The position numbers and the translations under genes were made by a program. Positions 36,245 through 44,978 of a DNA stretch of 64,000 nucleotides are shown in pieces; positions within the stretch are counted from its first letter, which is position 1; each line of letters starts with the position of its first letter. This stretch comes from Neisseria sp. DTU_2020_1000833_1_SI_GRL_NUU_006 (GTDB taxonomy: Bacteria; Pseudomonadota; Gammaproteobacteria; Burkholderiales; Neisseriaceae). The notes beneath the pieces are model-generated. The model saw only the letters and a program-made list of their open reading frames with translations, was not told the DNA's origin and did not search any database. The DNA lies in NCBI GenBank assembly GCA_032388755.1, contig CP135593.1, forward strand, positions 2,480,001-2,544,000, given 5' to 3'.

Positions 36245-36526
36245 TTAGGCGGCTTTACGGTTTTCCAAATGGCGCAGCGTATCGAGGATTGCGGCGGCTT
36301 CTTCGGATACCAGCCTGTATTCGATGATGCGGTGGTAGCGGGTGAAATCGATCAGACCTTCGGAGCGCAGGCGCGCGAGGTGGTTGGAAACGGCGGTCGC
36401 AGGCTGTCCGAGCGCTTCGGATAATTCGGCGATGCTGCGTTCGCTGTCCATCAGCATAAACAAAATGGTCATGCGTTCGGGGTTGGCGATGAGTTTGAGA
36501 AGGGAAGAGAGACGTTTGGTTTCCAT
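36245..36526 (-). CDS. ArsR-family transcriptional regulator
   Basis: 93 residues from the ATG at 36526 with AAGG upstream (the frame is open 14 codons further). A winged helix fills the protein: RMTILFMLMDSERSIAELSEALG, then recognition helix PATAVSNHLARLRSEGLI and wing RYHRIIEYRLV. No Cys or His cluster for metal sensing is visible, so it is not a classical arsenic or zinc sensor; the BigR/SqrR or NolR side of the family is possible. Its target is unknown. A 565-bp AT-rich region lies upstream. Confidence 0.88.
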   Translation of the reverse strand: METKRLSSLLKLIANPERMTILFMLMDSERSIAELSEALGQPATAVSNHLARLRSEGLIDFTRYHRIIEYRLVSEEAAAILDTLRHLENRKAA

Positions 36527-37091
36527 GGTGTATGCCTTTCTGTTCGTGTAGTTTGATTTGAGAAGCATTACAAAAAGAAGATGATTGTGATTCTTCTTAT
36601 ATTTTTACGAAATTTCAAATGCTTACGTTTGTAAGTGTACATCAATCAGGCGCAAAAGAGAGCATTTGCGTTTAAATTTGCCGTAAATAATTGTTGTTTG
36701 AACAAATACCAATGTAATTTAAAATAGGCAAAAAAGACGATTTTTTAGAAATGAAAAACAAGGTTTAATTTATAAGGAAATGAAAAGGCAGATGTGTAGA
36801 TTTGGATTAAAATTTAAAAAATAATTTATAAACAGATAAATATAAAAAGCAAAGCTGTTTTTCCGATATTTGTATTGATAGCAGACAGCTGTTTTTGAAA
36901 ATTAACGAAGTTTTAGGGAAAGCCTTGGCTGTATGTTTTCAGTCTGTAAAAATTTTACAACAGTTACTATTAATTTTGTTATTTGATTTGAGGGTGCATC
37001 TTGATGGGGGCGGCGTGCAGACAGTCAACGAGGTATCGACTGCCTGCGTATTCGGCTATACAATCCGACCACCTTTCTTTGGTATACCTTT
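36527..37091. other. AT-rich divergent region
   Basis: 565 bp between the ArsR-type gene and the acyltransferase. It has no convincing gene (a 69-codon frame at 36895 looks random). An imperfect hairpin, CAGACAGTC/GACTGCCTG, lies at 37017-37048. No clear promoter pair was found by eye. Confidence 0.5.
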
Positions 37092-37973
37092 ATGTATATT
37101 CTGATTACCTTTTTCTTCAAACTCTTCGCCGCCATGCCGCTGCGCCTGCTGCACGCATTGGCGGGCGTGTTGGGCTGCGCGGTTTATTATCTGCGCCGTG
37201 AGGATCGCGAACGCGTATTTGACAATATGCGGACGGCCGGTTTGCAGCCCGATGAAGCGGCGGTCAAGGCTGTGTTCCGCGAAACGGTCAAAGGCGGGTT
37301 GGAATTGCCCGTGGCTTTTTTCAGACGACCTGAAAGCATAGAAAAATTGTTTGTAGAAGTACGCGGATGGGAACATGTACAGGCTGCGTTGGATGCGGGC
37401 GAAGGATTGTTGTTTATTACCCCGCACATCGGCAGCTACGACCTTGCCGGACGGTATATCAGCCAACAGCTTCCGTTTCCACTTACGGCGATGTACAAAC
37501 CGCCGAAGCTCAAAGCGATGGATGAAGTCATGCAGGCGGGGCGCGTACGCGGCAAAGGTAAAACCGCGCCGACCAGTATTCAAGGCGTTAAGCAGGTCAT
37601 CAAAGCCTTGCGTGCGGGCGAAGCCACTATCATTTTGCCCGACCATGTCCCCGCGCCCGAAGAAGGTGGAGACGGTGTGTGGGCGGAGTTCTTCTGTAAA
37701 CCGGCTTTTACCATGACGCTGGCAGGCAAGCTCTCGCAGGTAAAAGGGGTTAAGGCATTGTTTTTCTGCGGAGAACGCCTGCCGCAAGGACGCGGGTTTG
37801 TCCTACATATCGAACCTTTACGCAGCGAACTGAACGGCAATAAAGAACACGATGCGCGGGTAATCAATGAAAATACGGAATATTGGATACGCCGGTTCCC
37901 GACGCAATATCTGTTTATGTACAACCGCTACAAACAGCCCGCAGGTGCGCCGGAGCCTCCCGGGCATGGGTGA
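37092..37973 (+). CDS. Lipid A acyltransferase family protein (LpxL/HtrB-like)
   Basis: 293 residues. The N-terminal membrane helix (LITFFFKLFAAMPLRLLHALAG) precedes the acyltransferase domain, with the catalytic His-x4-Asp in HIGSYD (~113-118) and the later ILPDHVPAPEEGGDGVWAEFF. The family transfers acyl chains from ACP to lipid A precursors at the inner membrane. I cannot tell which of the several neisserial paralogues this is. A DUS at ~37316-37328 lies inside the gene and encodes FFRRPE. A DUS terminator follows. Confidence 0.88.
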   Translation: MYILITFFFKLFAAMPLRLLHALAGVLGCAVYYLRREDRERVFDNMRTAGLQPDEAAVKAVFRETVKGGLELPVAFFRRPESIEKLFVEVRGWEHVQAALDAGEGLLFITPHIGSYDLAGRYISQQLPFPLTAMYKPPKLKAMDEVMQAGRVRGKGKTAPTSIQGVKQVIKALRAGEATIILPDHVPAPEEGGDGVWAEFFCKPAFTMTLAGKLSQVKGVKALFFCGERLPQGRGFVLHIEPLRSELNGNKEHDARVINENTEYWIRRFPTQYLFMYNRYKQPAGAPEPPGHG

Positions 37974-38380
37974 AAAAATGTGAAAGGTCGTCTGAAAACC
38001 TGGGGTTTGAGTTTTCAGACGACCTTTTTTAATCATTTTTGTGGACGGATTCCACGCTATGGGTTTGTTAGTAATTCGAGGTGGGGCACAAGATACGCCG
38101 TGCTTAGATTGATTTGAAACCCAACGAAAATCGGATAATTCGCAATGTTGGGTTCGACAATCCAATTTGCCTAAAGGTCGTATGAAAAGTATTTTCAGAC
38201 GACCTTTTGCCTTGATGGCGCAGATGGTGGCGTGAGCTTTGCCTACGAAAATAGCGGGTAAAAGAGGTCGTCTGAAATTTTGGGTTTGATTCGTGGGCAA
38301 AGCCCATGCTATGGGTTTGGTGTGATTGGCGGGTGGATACGCGCTACGCGGTGGATGGCTAATCCCCTGTAATATCTGCT
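37974..38380. other. Intergenic cluster of short hairpins and DUS
   Basis: 407 bp without a gene, between convergent genes. Besides the terminator at 37983 it has a second DUS pair (38173-38208, one arm reads GTCGTATGAA), a single DUS at ~38264, AACCCAAC/GTTGGGTT (38118-38154) and GGGCAAAGCCC (~38293). It looks like layered remnants of small repeats. Confidence 0.6.
37983..38032 (+). terminator. DUS terminator after the acyltransferase gene
   Basis: AAAGGTCGTCTGAAAACC and GTTTTCAGACGACCTTT pair across ~10 nt, followed by T6. Confidence 0.9.
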
Positions 38381-41071
38381 TTATCCGAGCTTCGCCACCT
38401 CCCCGAACACTTCCCGCCACAATTTCCTGACATTGCCGTAATGGGACAGCAATTCGTCGGTTACTTCGGTTTTTTCTGCGTCGCGCAGTTTGGTGTTGTG
38501 TTGCTGCTGGCGGTAGAAGCGGTAGGCGGTGCGGCTTTGTTCGGCGAGGGTTTTGCCGATGAGGCCGCAGTCGGCGGCGATGTTCAAGAGGGCGATGTTG
38601 CCGTAGTTGTCGAGGAGTTGCGGATATTGGCGGGCATGGGCAAGGATGAGGTATTGGACGATAAATTCGACGTCGACCACGCCGCCGCGCGCGTATTTGA
38701 CGTTGCTGTCAACCGGCGGATGGGTGGGGAACATTTTTTCGCGCATTTCGATGATTTCGCCTGACAAGGCGGTTTGGTCGCGTTCGGCGGTGAGGATTTC
38801 GGTGCGGATGCGGTCGAAGGTCGTCTGAATTTCGGGTGTGCCACAAATAAAACGGGCGCGGGTGAGGGATTGGTGTTCCCATGTCCATGCGTTTTCGCGC
38901 TGATATTTTTCGAAGGCGGCGATGCTGTGGGCGAGGAAGCCGGCGTCACCGTTGGGGCGCAGGCGCAGGTCGGTTTCGTAGAGGCTGCCTGCGCCGGTGG
39001 CGGCGGAAAGCCAGTTGGTCAGGCGGCGGGCGAGGCGGCTGTACACGTCGCCCGCGTCGGGGTGGGGATCGTCGTAGAGGTAGACGAGGTCGAGGTCGGA
39101 GGCGTAGCCGAGTTCTTTGCCGCCGAGTTTGCCGTAGCCGACGACGGCGAATTGCGGGGTGTCGCGGTGTTTTTTGGGCATGTCCGCCCATGCGCACGGC
39201 AGGGCGGCGGTGAGGATGGTGTCGGCGAGGGCGGAGAGTTGGTCGGAGAGGGATTCTACCGTCCACAGTCCGGCGAGGTCTTGGACGGCGAGGCGGAAGA
39301 CTTGGGCGTGCTGGAAGCGGCGCAGGGTGTCCATTTGCGCTTCGGTGTCGCCGCCGCAGGCTTTGAGGTCGTCTGAAAGGGCGGCGGCAAGGGCTTGCCA
39401 GTCGAACGCGGTATCCAAAAGCTGCGCGCTGATGAGTTCGTCCAGCAGAATCGGATATTTGCTTAGATACGCCGCCACCCATGAGCTTTGGCTCATAATC
39501 TGCGCCAGTTGCGCCAGGGTTTGCGGATGTTCGTTGAGAAAGGCGAGATAGGCGGAGCGGCGGTTGATGTTTTCGAGGAAGTCAAACAGCCGCATCAGCG
39601 TATCGGTCGGGTTGTTTTGCTCTGCCGCCGCCTGTACCAACAGCGGCACAATGGCGTCGAAACGCGGCTGGGCGTGTGCGGAGAGATGGCGGTATTTATG
39701 ACCGTGCCGGATTTGGTCGAGCCTTGCGGCGATGGTTTCGGCATCGAACCCGTGTTCTTTCAGACGGCCTTGCCGCTCTTCTTCGTCGGGTTTTTCCTGC
39801 CATGCCCACTGCCATTCGCTGTTGTCCTGTGTTTGTTCTTCGGGTTCGCTCAAAATTTCGTTGAACAACTGATTGACCTTGTTACGATGAACGTTGAGGT
39901 CGTCTGAAAAGGCGGCGTAGCTGTCGAAACCCATGCTTTCGGCGAGCAGTTGCTGCTGTTCGGGCGAGGAGGGCAGGGTTTGGGTTTGCTGGTCGTCCCA
40001 GTATTGCAGGCGGTGTTCGACGTCGCGCAGGAAGCGGTAGGCGGCAAGCAGGGTTTCGACGTTTTCAGACGGCATGATGCCCAGCTCGGCAAGCTTCTTC
40101 AGCGTTTCCTGCGTGCCTTTCAGTTGCAGCGCGCGCATTTGCCCGCCGCGTATCATTTGGAAAATCTGGGCGATAAATTCGACTTCGCGGATGCCGCCCG
40201 CGCCGAGTTTGATGTTGTCTGCCATGCCTTTTTTGCTGACTTCGCTGCGGATTTGGCGGTGCAGGTTGCGCATCGCTTCATACGCGCTGTAATCCAGATA
40301 TTTGCGGAACACGAAGGGGCGCACCAGCGATTTGATGTCGTTCGGATACGGGGTAACCACGCGGCCTTTGCACCACGCATAGCGTTCCCATTCACGCCCC
40401 TGCGTGATCAGGTATTGCTCCAGCGCGGTTTCGCTCAATACCAGCGCGCCCGAATCGCCGTCCGGCCGCAGCCGCATATCGACGCGGAACACCTGCCCGT
40501 CGGCGGTGATGTCGTTCAGCAGCGCAATCAGTTTCTGCCCGACTTTGGTGAAAAACTCCTGATTGCCCCGTTCGCGCCTGCCGTCGGTGTCGCCCGATTT
40601 GGGATAGACGAAAATCAAATCGATGTCGGAAGACACGTTCAACTCATAGCCGCCCGCCTTGCCCATCGCCACCACGCTCAAATGCTGCGGCGATTTGGTA
40701 TAACGCCCGATCGGCGTGCCGTACATGTCCCGATAATAGGCGTAGGCGAAATCCAGCGCGGTATTGACGGCAAAATCGGCAAACAGCGTAATCGTGCGGG
40801 TTACTTCGTTTAAATCGCTGATGCGGTTTATATCGCGCACGATAATCTGCGACACGACATAACGGCGCAACTCGCGCAACTGCCGCGCCAATTCTTCATC
40901 GTTTTCTTCCGCGCGGATTTGGTCCCAATCGGCAAAGGCTTGGAAATCCGCTTCGGTTAAAACCTTGTCCAACATGGGCAGGAAAATTTCGGGCTTGAGT
41001 TTGCCGTTGTCGAGCTGGCGGGCGAGGAACAGGGAATGGCGGCGGGCGGTGTCGAGGCGGTTGTCGGACAT
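38381..41071 (-). CDS. glnE: Bifunctional glutamine synthetase adenylyltransferase/adenylyl-removing enzyme
   Basis: 896 residues. It adds and removes AMP on glutamine synthetase in response to PII status. Two nucleotidyltransferase domains are visible: the N-terminal (removing) one with VSSDIDLIFVYP at ~150 and the C-terminal (adding) one with YASDLDLVYLYDD near ~670, each followed by a helical bundle and GGxxDVEFI-type motifs (GAGGIREVEFIAQ, ARGGVVDVEFIVQ). Several DUS and AGGCCGTCTGAA variants lie inside. The gene is markedly GC-rich. A Correia remnant lies 35 bp upstream of the start. Confidence 0.97.
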   Translation of the reverse strand: MSDNRLDTARRHSLFLARQLDNGKLKPEIFLPMLDKVLTEADFQAFADWDQIRAEENDEELARQLRELRRYVVSQIIVRDINRISDLNEVTRTITLFADFAVNTALDFAYAYYRDMYGTPIGRYTKSPQHLSVVAMGKAGGYELNVSSDIDLIFVYPKSGDTDGRRERGNQEFFTKVGQKLIALLNDITADGQVFRVDMRLRPDGDSGALVLSETALEQYLITQGREWERYAWCKGRVVTPYPNDIKSLVRPFVFRKYLDYSAYEAMRNLHRQIRSEVSKKGMADNIKLGAGGIREVEFIAQIFQMIRGGQMRALQLKGTQETLKKLAELGIMPSENVETLLAAYRFLRDVEHRLQYWDDQQTQTLPSSPEQQQLLAESMGFDSYAAFSDDLNVHRNKVNQLFNEILSEPEEQTQDNSEWQWAWQEKPDEEERQGRLKEHGFDAETIAARLDQIRHGHKYRHLSAHAQPRFDAIVPLLVQAAAEQNNPTDTLMRLFDFLENINRRSAYLAFLNEHPQTLAQLAQIMSQSSWVAAYLSKYPILLDELISAQLLDTAFDWQALAAALSDDLKACGGDTEAQMDTLRRFQHAQVFRLAVQDLAGLWTVESLSDQLSALADTILTAALPCAWADMPKKHRDTPQFAVVGYGKLGGKELGYASDLDLVYLYDDPHPDAGDVYSRLARRLTNWLSAATGAGSLYETDLRLRPNGDAGFLAHSIAAFEKYQRENAWTWEHQSLTRARFICGTPEIQTTFDRIRTEILTAERDQTALSGEIIEMREKMFPTHPPVDSNVKYARGGVVDVEFIVQYLILAHARQYPQLLDNYGNIALLNIAADCGLIGKTLAEQSRTAYRFYRQQQHNTKLRDAEKTEVTDELLSHYGNVRKLWREVFGEVAKLG

Positions 41072-41105
41072 TTCGGATTCCGTTTGGAAGGATGACGGGA
41101 ATGTG

Positions 41106-41173
41106 ATAGTGGATTCACTTTAAATCAGGACAGGGTGAGACAATGCCGTACCGGTTTAAAGTCAAGCCACTAT
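41106..41173. repeat. Internally deleted Correia element remnant
   Basis: The ends are ATAGTGGATTCAC and CCACTATA. The interior keeps TTAAATCAGGACA and GCCGTACCGGTTTAAAGT but has lost the middle ~40 bp. It sits between the divergent glnE and dapD starts. Confidence 0.75.
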
Positions 41174-41189
41174 ATCATAGCAATCTTGG

Positions 41190-41229
41190 AGGTCGTCTGA
41201 AACAGTAAAACACCTTTCAGACGACCTTT
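41190..41229. repeat. Inverted DUS pair upstream of dapD
   Basis: AGGTCGTCTGAAA and TTTCAGACGACCTTT pair across ~13 nt. Another single DUS lies at ~41295-41306. The position, upstream of dapD, suggests uptake or insulation more than termination. Confidence 0.8.
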
Positions 41230-41330
41230 GCAAAAGCTGACGGCAAAGCGTTTACATGGCAAAATACCGCCTGTTTGCAGGTCATCCGAATTTTTCAGAC
41301 GACCTTTTACCCTCTTCAAAAGGAATCCCC

Positions 41331-42152
41331 ATGTCTTTGCAAAACATCATCGAAACCGCCTTTGAAAACCGCGCGGACATCACCCCGACCACCGTTACCC
41401 CCGAAGTCAAAGAAGCCGTGTTGGAAACCATCCGCCAACTCGATTCAGGCAAATTGCGCGTCGCTGAACGCTTGGGCGTGGGCGAATGGAAAGTCAACGA
41501 ATGGGCGAAAAAAGCCGTGTTGTTGTCGTTCCGCATCCAAGACAACGAAGTCCTCAACGACGGCGTAAACAAATACTTCGACAAAGTGCCGACCAAGTTT
41601 GCCGACTGGTCTGAAGACGAATTCCGCGCCGCCGGTTTCCGCGCCGTACCCGGTGCCGTTGCGCGCCGCGGCAGCTTCGTTGCCAAAAACGTCGTCCTGA
41701 TGCCGTCTTATGTCAACATCGGCGCATACGTTGACGAAGGCGCTATGGTCGATACTTGGGCGACCGTCGGCTCTTGCGCCCAAATCGGTAAAAACGTTCA
41801 CTTGAGCGGCGGCGTCGGCATCGGCGGCGTACTCGAACCGCTGCAAGCCAGCCCGACCATTATTGAAGACAACTGCTTCATCGGCGCGCGTTCCGAAATC
41901 GTCGAAGGCGTGATTGTTGAAGAAGGCAGCGTGATTTCCATGGGCGTGTTCATCGGACAATCCACCAAAATCTTCGACCGCACTACCGGCGAAATCTACC
42001 AAGGCCGCGTACCGGCAGGCTCGGTTGTCGTGTCCGGCAGCATGCCTTCCAAAGACGGCAGCCACAGCCTCTACTGCGCCGTCATCGTCAAACGCGTGGA
42101 CGCGCAAACCCGCGCCAAAACCAGCGTCAATGAATTGTTGCGCGGTATTTAA
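41331..42152 (+). CDS. dapD: 2,3,4,5-tetrahydropyridine-2,6-dicarboxylate N-succinyltransferase
   Basis: 273 residues from the ATG at 41331 with AAAAGGA upstream. It succinylates tetrahydrodipicolinate in the lysine/diaminopimelate pathway. The N-terminal helical domain (IIETAFENRADITP) is followed by a left-handed beta helix of hexapeptide repeats (MPSYVNIGAYVDEGAMVDTW, IGKNVHLSGGVGIGGVLEP). SRSEIVEG-like (ARSEIVEGVIVEEGSVI) and the C-terminal VNELLRGI are typical. A DUS pair terminates it. Confidence 0.97.
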   Translation: MSLQNIIETAFENRADITPTTVTPEVKEAVLETIRQLDSGKLRVAERLGVGEWKVNEWAKKAVLLSFRIQDNEVLNDGVNKYFDKVPTKFADWSEDEFRAAGFRAVPGAVARRGSFVAKNVVLMPSYVNIGAYVDEGAMVDTWATVGSCAQIGKNVHLSGGVGIGGVLEPLQASPTIIEDNCFIGARSEIVEGVIVEEGSVISMGVFIGQSTKIFDRTTGEIYQGRVPAGSVVVSGSMPSKDGSHSLYCAVIVKRVDAQTRAKTSVNELLRGI

Positions 42153-42235
42153 CCGGCGAACAGAAAAGGGGAGGTCGTCTGAAACAGCCCGAAACATAAA
42201 CGGGCTTCAGGCAAACGGTTTCCCTGTTTGAATAG

Positions 42236-42283
42236 AAAAAGGTCGTCTGAAAAACCGGATTTCGGGTTTTCAGACGACCTCTT
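42236..42283 (+). terminator. DUS terminator after dapD
   Basis: AAAAAGGTCGTCTGAAAAACC and GGTTTTCAGACGACCT pair across a short loop, then CTTTATTT. A single DUS at 42172-42183 precedes it. Confidence 0.88.
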
Positions 42284-42312
42284 TATTTACGGTATGCAGC
42301 GATATTGCGTTG

Positions 42313-42419
42313 TATAGTGGATTAACTTTAAACCAGTACGGCGTTGCCTCGCCTTGTCGTACTATCTGTACTGTCTGCGGCTTCGTCGCCTTGTCCTGAT
42401 TTAAATTTAATCCACTATA
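42313..42419. repeat. Correia element (CREE/NEMIS), 107-bp short form
   Basis: Intact ends, TATAGTGGATTAA and TTAATCCACTATA, with the same interior as the copies at 10614 and 56603, differing at only a few bases. Confidence 0.93.
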
Positions 42420-42543
42420 TGACTTAAAATAGAGAAGTCAAAAAATATAATTTAAAACAATATATTATCCTGTTTTTCTAGAATTGTTGTATGCAATCGC
42501 GTATAATTCTGCGATTAATTTGTTTAACGGTCGTATCAGACGC

Positions 42544-42555
42544 ATGCCGTCTGAA
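42544..42555 (+). repeat. AT-type DUS (ATGCCGTCTGAA), foreign dialect
   Basis: Perfect 12-base match to the uptake sequence of N. meningitidis and N. gonorrhoeae, 24 bp upstream of sspA, in a window whose own dialect is AGGTCGTCTGAA. Confidence 0.8.
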
Positions 42556-42579
42556 ACCGGATACAGGAGCCCAATTACC

Positions 42580-43185
42580 ATGATGACCTTATATTCAGGC
42601 ATTACCTGCCCGTTCAGCCAACGCTGCCGTTTCGTGTTGTACGAAAAAGGCATGGATTTTGAAATCAAAGATGTCGATATTTTCAACAAGCCCGAAGACC
42701 TTGCCGTAATGAATCCGTACAATCAAGTACCTGTTTTGGTTGAACGCGACCTCATCTTGCACGAGTCCAACATCATCAACGAATATATCGACGAACGTTT
42801 CCCGCATCCGCAACTGATGCCCGGCGATCCCGTGATGCGCGGACGCGGGCGTTTGGTGTTGTTCCGCATGGAAAAAGAATTGTTCAACTTCGTCCATGTT
42901 TTGGAAAACTCCAACGCGACCAACAAAGAACAGGCTAAAGCGCGCGAAGCCATCGGTAACGGGCTGACAATGCTGGCTCCTGCTTTTGCGAAGAGCAAAT
43001 ACATCCTCGGCGAAGATTTTTCTATGATTGACGTAGCGCTGTCTCCTTTGTTGTGGCGGCTTGATCATTACGACATCAAACTCGGCAAATCCGCCGCACC
43101 TTTGTTGAAATACGCCGAGCGCATTTTCCAACGCGAGGCTTTCATCGAAGCACTGACGCCCGCCGAAAAAGCCATGCGCCGATAA
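42580..43185 (+). CDS. sspA: Stringent starvation protein A (GST-fold)
   Basis: 201 residues from the ATG at 42580 with AGGAG upstream. SspA binds RNA polymerase and alters promoter use under stress. It has a thioredoxin-like N-terminal domain (TLYSGITCPFSQRCRFVLYEKG, NPYNQVPVLVERDLILHES) and a GST-like helical domain (EDFSMIDVALSPLLWRL), as in other SspA proteins. sspB follows 19 bp later, the standard pair. Confidence 0.95.
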   Translation: MMTLYSGITCPFSQRCRFVLYEKGMDFEIKDVDIFNKPEDLAVMNPYNQVPVLVERDLILHESNIINEYIDERFPHPQLMPGDPVMRGRGRLVLFRMEKELFNFVHVLENSNATNKEQAKAREAIGNGLTMLAPAFAKSKYILGEDFSMIDVALSPLLWRLDHYDIKLGKSAAPLLKYAERIFQREAFIEALTPAEKAMRR

Positions 43186-43204
43186 GCTTCCGAAAGGAGA
43201 TACC

Positions 43205-43621
43205 ATGACGACTTCGACCAAGCCCTATCTGCTTCGTGCCTTATATGAATGGTGTATCGATAATAGCCAAACGCCGCATCTGGTCGTTTGGGTTAACGAA
43301 CATACCCGCGTACCCATGCAATATGTCCGCGACAATGAAATCGTACTGAATATCGGCCCGACCGCCAGCCATAATCTGAATATCGATAGCGATTGGATCA
43401 GCTTTTCCGCCCGTTTCGGCGGAGTGGCGCACGATATTTGGATTCCCGTCGGTCATGTCATAAGCATCTTCTCACGCGAAAGCGGGGAGGGGATGGGGTT
43501 CGAAGTCGAGCCTTACGAGGCGGATGCTTCCGGTAAGGAGGCGCAGCAGGAGCCGGCGGCAGATAAGCCGACTGACGGAGAACCCGCCAAGTCAGGCAAG
43601 GTATTGAAGTTCGTCAAATAA
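43205..43621 (+). CDS. sspB: ClpXP protease specificity-enhancing factor SspB
   Basis: 138 residues. SspB delivers ssrA-tagged and other substrates to ClpXP. The folded domain contains PYLLRALYEWCIDNSQTPHL and GRFGGVAHDIWIPVGHVISIF-type sequence, followed by an acidic linker and a short basic C-terminal tail (KVLKFVK) that docks on the ClpX zinc domain. AAAGGAGA precedes the start. It is co-transcribed with sspA and ended by a DUS terminator. Confidence 0.95.
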   Translation: MTTSTKPYLLRALYEWCIDNSQTPHLVVWVNEHTRVPMQYVRDNEIVLNIGPTASHNLNIDSDWISFSARFGGVAHDIWIPVGHVISIFSRESGEGMGFEVEPYEADASGKEAQQEPAADKPTDGEPAKSGKVLKFVK

Positions 43622-43625
43622 AACG

Positions 43626-43662
43626 AAAGGTCGTCTGAAAGTAGATTTCAGACGACCTTTTT
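43626..43662 (+). terminator. DUS terminator after sspB
   Basis: AAAGGTCGTCTGAAA and TTTCAGACGACCTTTTT pair across seven bases, between convergent genes. Confidence 0.9.
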
Positions 43663-43704
43663 ACTCATATGCATGATCTTTCAGGTTGGGTTCTTTAGAG
43701 GAAA

Positions 43705-44202
43705 TTACGTTATCCGTTTGCCCAAGATAACCACATCCGCTTCAAATGTTTCCAAATCGCACACTGCGGGCAATCTGCCCCATTCTTGAAAACCGAACGA
43801 GTGGAAAAGATGCAGGCTGGGGTGGTTGTGTCCGAAAATCACGGCCAAAACGTTTTTAATGCCCAAGGAGGGCGCACGCTCCAACATATTGCGCAGCAGG
43901 ATTTTACCGACGCCGACCCCGCGCATATTGTGTCGGACATAAATACTGATTTCCGCACTGATGTGATACGCGTGGCGCGGATAATAATCGCTGAAGCTGC
44001 CCCATGCCAGCAATTCGCCGCTATGGTTTTTCAAGACATAAAGCGGACGTTTGCCGGAATGTGCTTCAAACCAAGGCTTGCGGGTTTCGATGCTGACGGG
44101 CGATAAATCGGCGGTAGATTGGCGCGCTTCAATCGTACTGTTGTAGATTTCGACAATGTCGGGCAGGTCTTCTGTTTTCGCTAGAGTAATCGTATATTCC
44201 AT
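43705..44202 (-). CDS. GNAT acetyltransferase, phosphinothricin acetyltransferase-like
   Basis: 165 residues. The opening TLAKTEDLPDIVEIYNSTIE, the motif SVETRKPWFEAH-like (SIETRKPWFEAHSG) and the acetyl-CoA loop VRHNMRGVGVGKILLRNML (~95-113) mark the Pat/YncA/MddA branch of GNATs, which acetylate amino groups of small molecules such as methionine sulfoximine. The true substrate is not known. It lies 18 bp downstream of the isochorismatase-fold gene on the same strand and is probably co-transcribed. Confidence 0.88.
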   Translation of the reverse strand: MEYTITLAKTEDLPDIVEIYNSTIEARQSTADLSPVSIETRKPWFEAHSGKRPLYVLKNHSGELLAWGSFSDYYPRHAYHISAEISIYVRHNMRGVGVGKILLRNMLERAPSLGIKNVLAVIFGHNHPSLHLFHSFGFQEWGRLPAVCDLETFEADVVILGKRIT

Positions 44203-44220
44203 TTTCAGGCGACCTGACGG

Positions 44221-44754
44221 CTATTGGATGAGTTTGGAAATGGTTTTAAAGGCAGGATGTTTCGCATCCCCCATCAGGTTGAATAATAGGCTCTCAACGT
44301 TGGATACGGCGGCTCCGGCAGTAAGCATCTGCTGCAAGGCATTGTCTTTGTTAAGCGCGTTTCTGGAGGTGGTGCATTCGTAAGGAATGTGGACGCGGAT
44401 ATTGTGCTTGAGCAAGTCCAAGGTCGTCTGAAGCATACAGATGTGCGCTTCCGCACCGATTAAGATGATGTTTTCGATTTGTTTCTCTTTCAGAATAGCC
44501 ATGACTTCGGGTGATGCGGCGGAAAAACGGGTCTTTTCAAATATCGGCGTATTGTGCAGAAGCAGGGATATGGCGGGAGTCGTTTTACCCAAACCCTTCG
44601 GATATTGTTCCGTTGCTGCAAACGGTATGTTTAGAGCCGACAAGCCTTGCAGCAGGATGCGGCAATGTTCGACCATTTGTTCGCTGCCGTGCAATGCGGG
44701 CAGCAGGCGTTCCTGAATATCGACAATCAGGCAAAGCGTATTTTCCGTGTTCAT
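44221..44754 (-). CDS. Isochorismatase-family cysteine hydrolase
   Basis: 177 residues. The catalytic triad is visible: Asp12 (LIVDIQERLLP), Lys74 (FEKTRFS) and Cys106 (GAEAHICMLQT). It matches the YcaC/MAR1 side of the family; the natural substrate is unknown. AAGGAAATCCAA precedes the ATG. One DUS is embedded at ~44421. It is the first gene of a two-gene unit with the GNAT downstream. Confidence 0.9.
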   Translation of the reverse strand: MNTENTLCLIVDIQERLLPALHGSEQMVEHCRILLQGLSALNIPFAATEQYPKGLGKTTPAISLLLHNTPIFEKTRFSAASPEVMAILKEKQIENIILIGAEAHICMLQTTLDLLKHNIRVHIPYECTTSRNALNKDNALQQMLTAGAAVSNVESLLFNLMGDAKHPAFKTISKLIQ

Positions 44755-44978
44755 TTGGATTTCCTTTCAGACGACCTAGGTAGGAGAGATTTTTGTATCA
44801 TTGCCACACAATACAGTAAAAGTACTTAAAATCAGTTTATTTTAAGAAAAATAAACACCATGGCAGGACAGTTTGCCAAAGTGTTCTGTATTATGCAAAG
44901 GCTTTTCAGGGTTTCCGCTTCTAAGGGATCTGGGAGAGCTGATTAAAACAACTTTGAAAATCACACGGAGGTAATATT

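Larger units (their letters stand above)
42153..42579. other. Intergenic region dapD-sspA
   Basis: 427 bp. It holds the dapD terminator, a Correia element (42313-42419) and a meningococcal-type DUS (42544-42555) in the sspA leader. No gene is seen. Confidence 0.8.

Noticed and set aside
36245..36526. ArsR protein as a metal sensor
   Set aside because: No cysteine or histidine cluster for metal binding is visible in the sequence.
36895..37104. 69-codon frame upstream of the acyltransferase
   Set aside because: Weak start, and it runs into the start of the real gene in another frame.
38774..39907. Long plus-strand frames opposite glnE
   Set aside because: Shadows of a GC-rich gene on the other strand; glnE is unambiguous.
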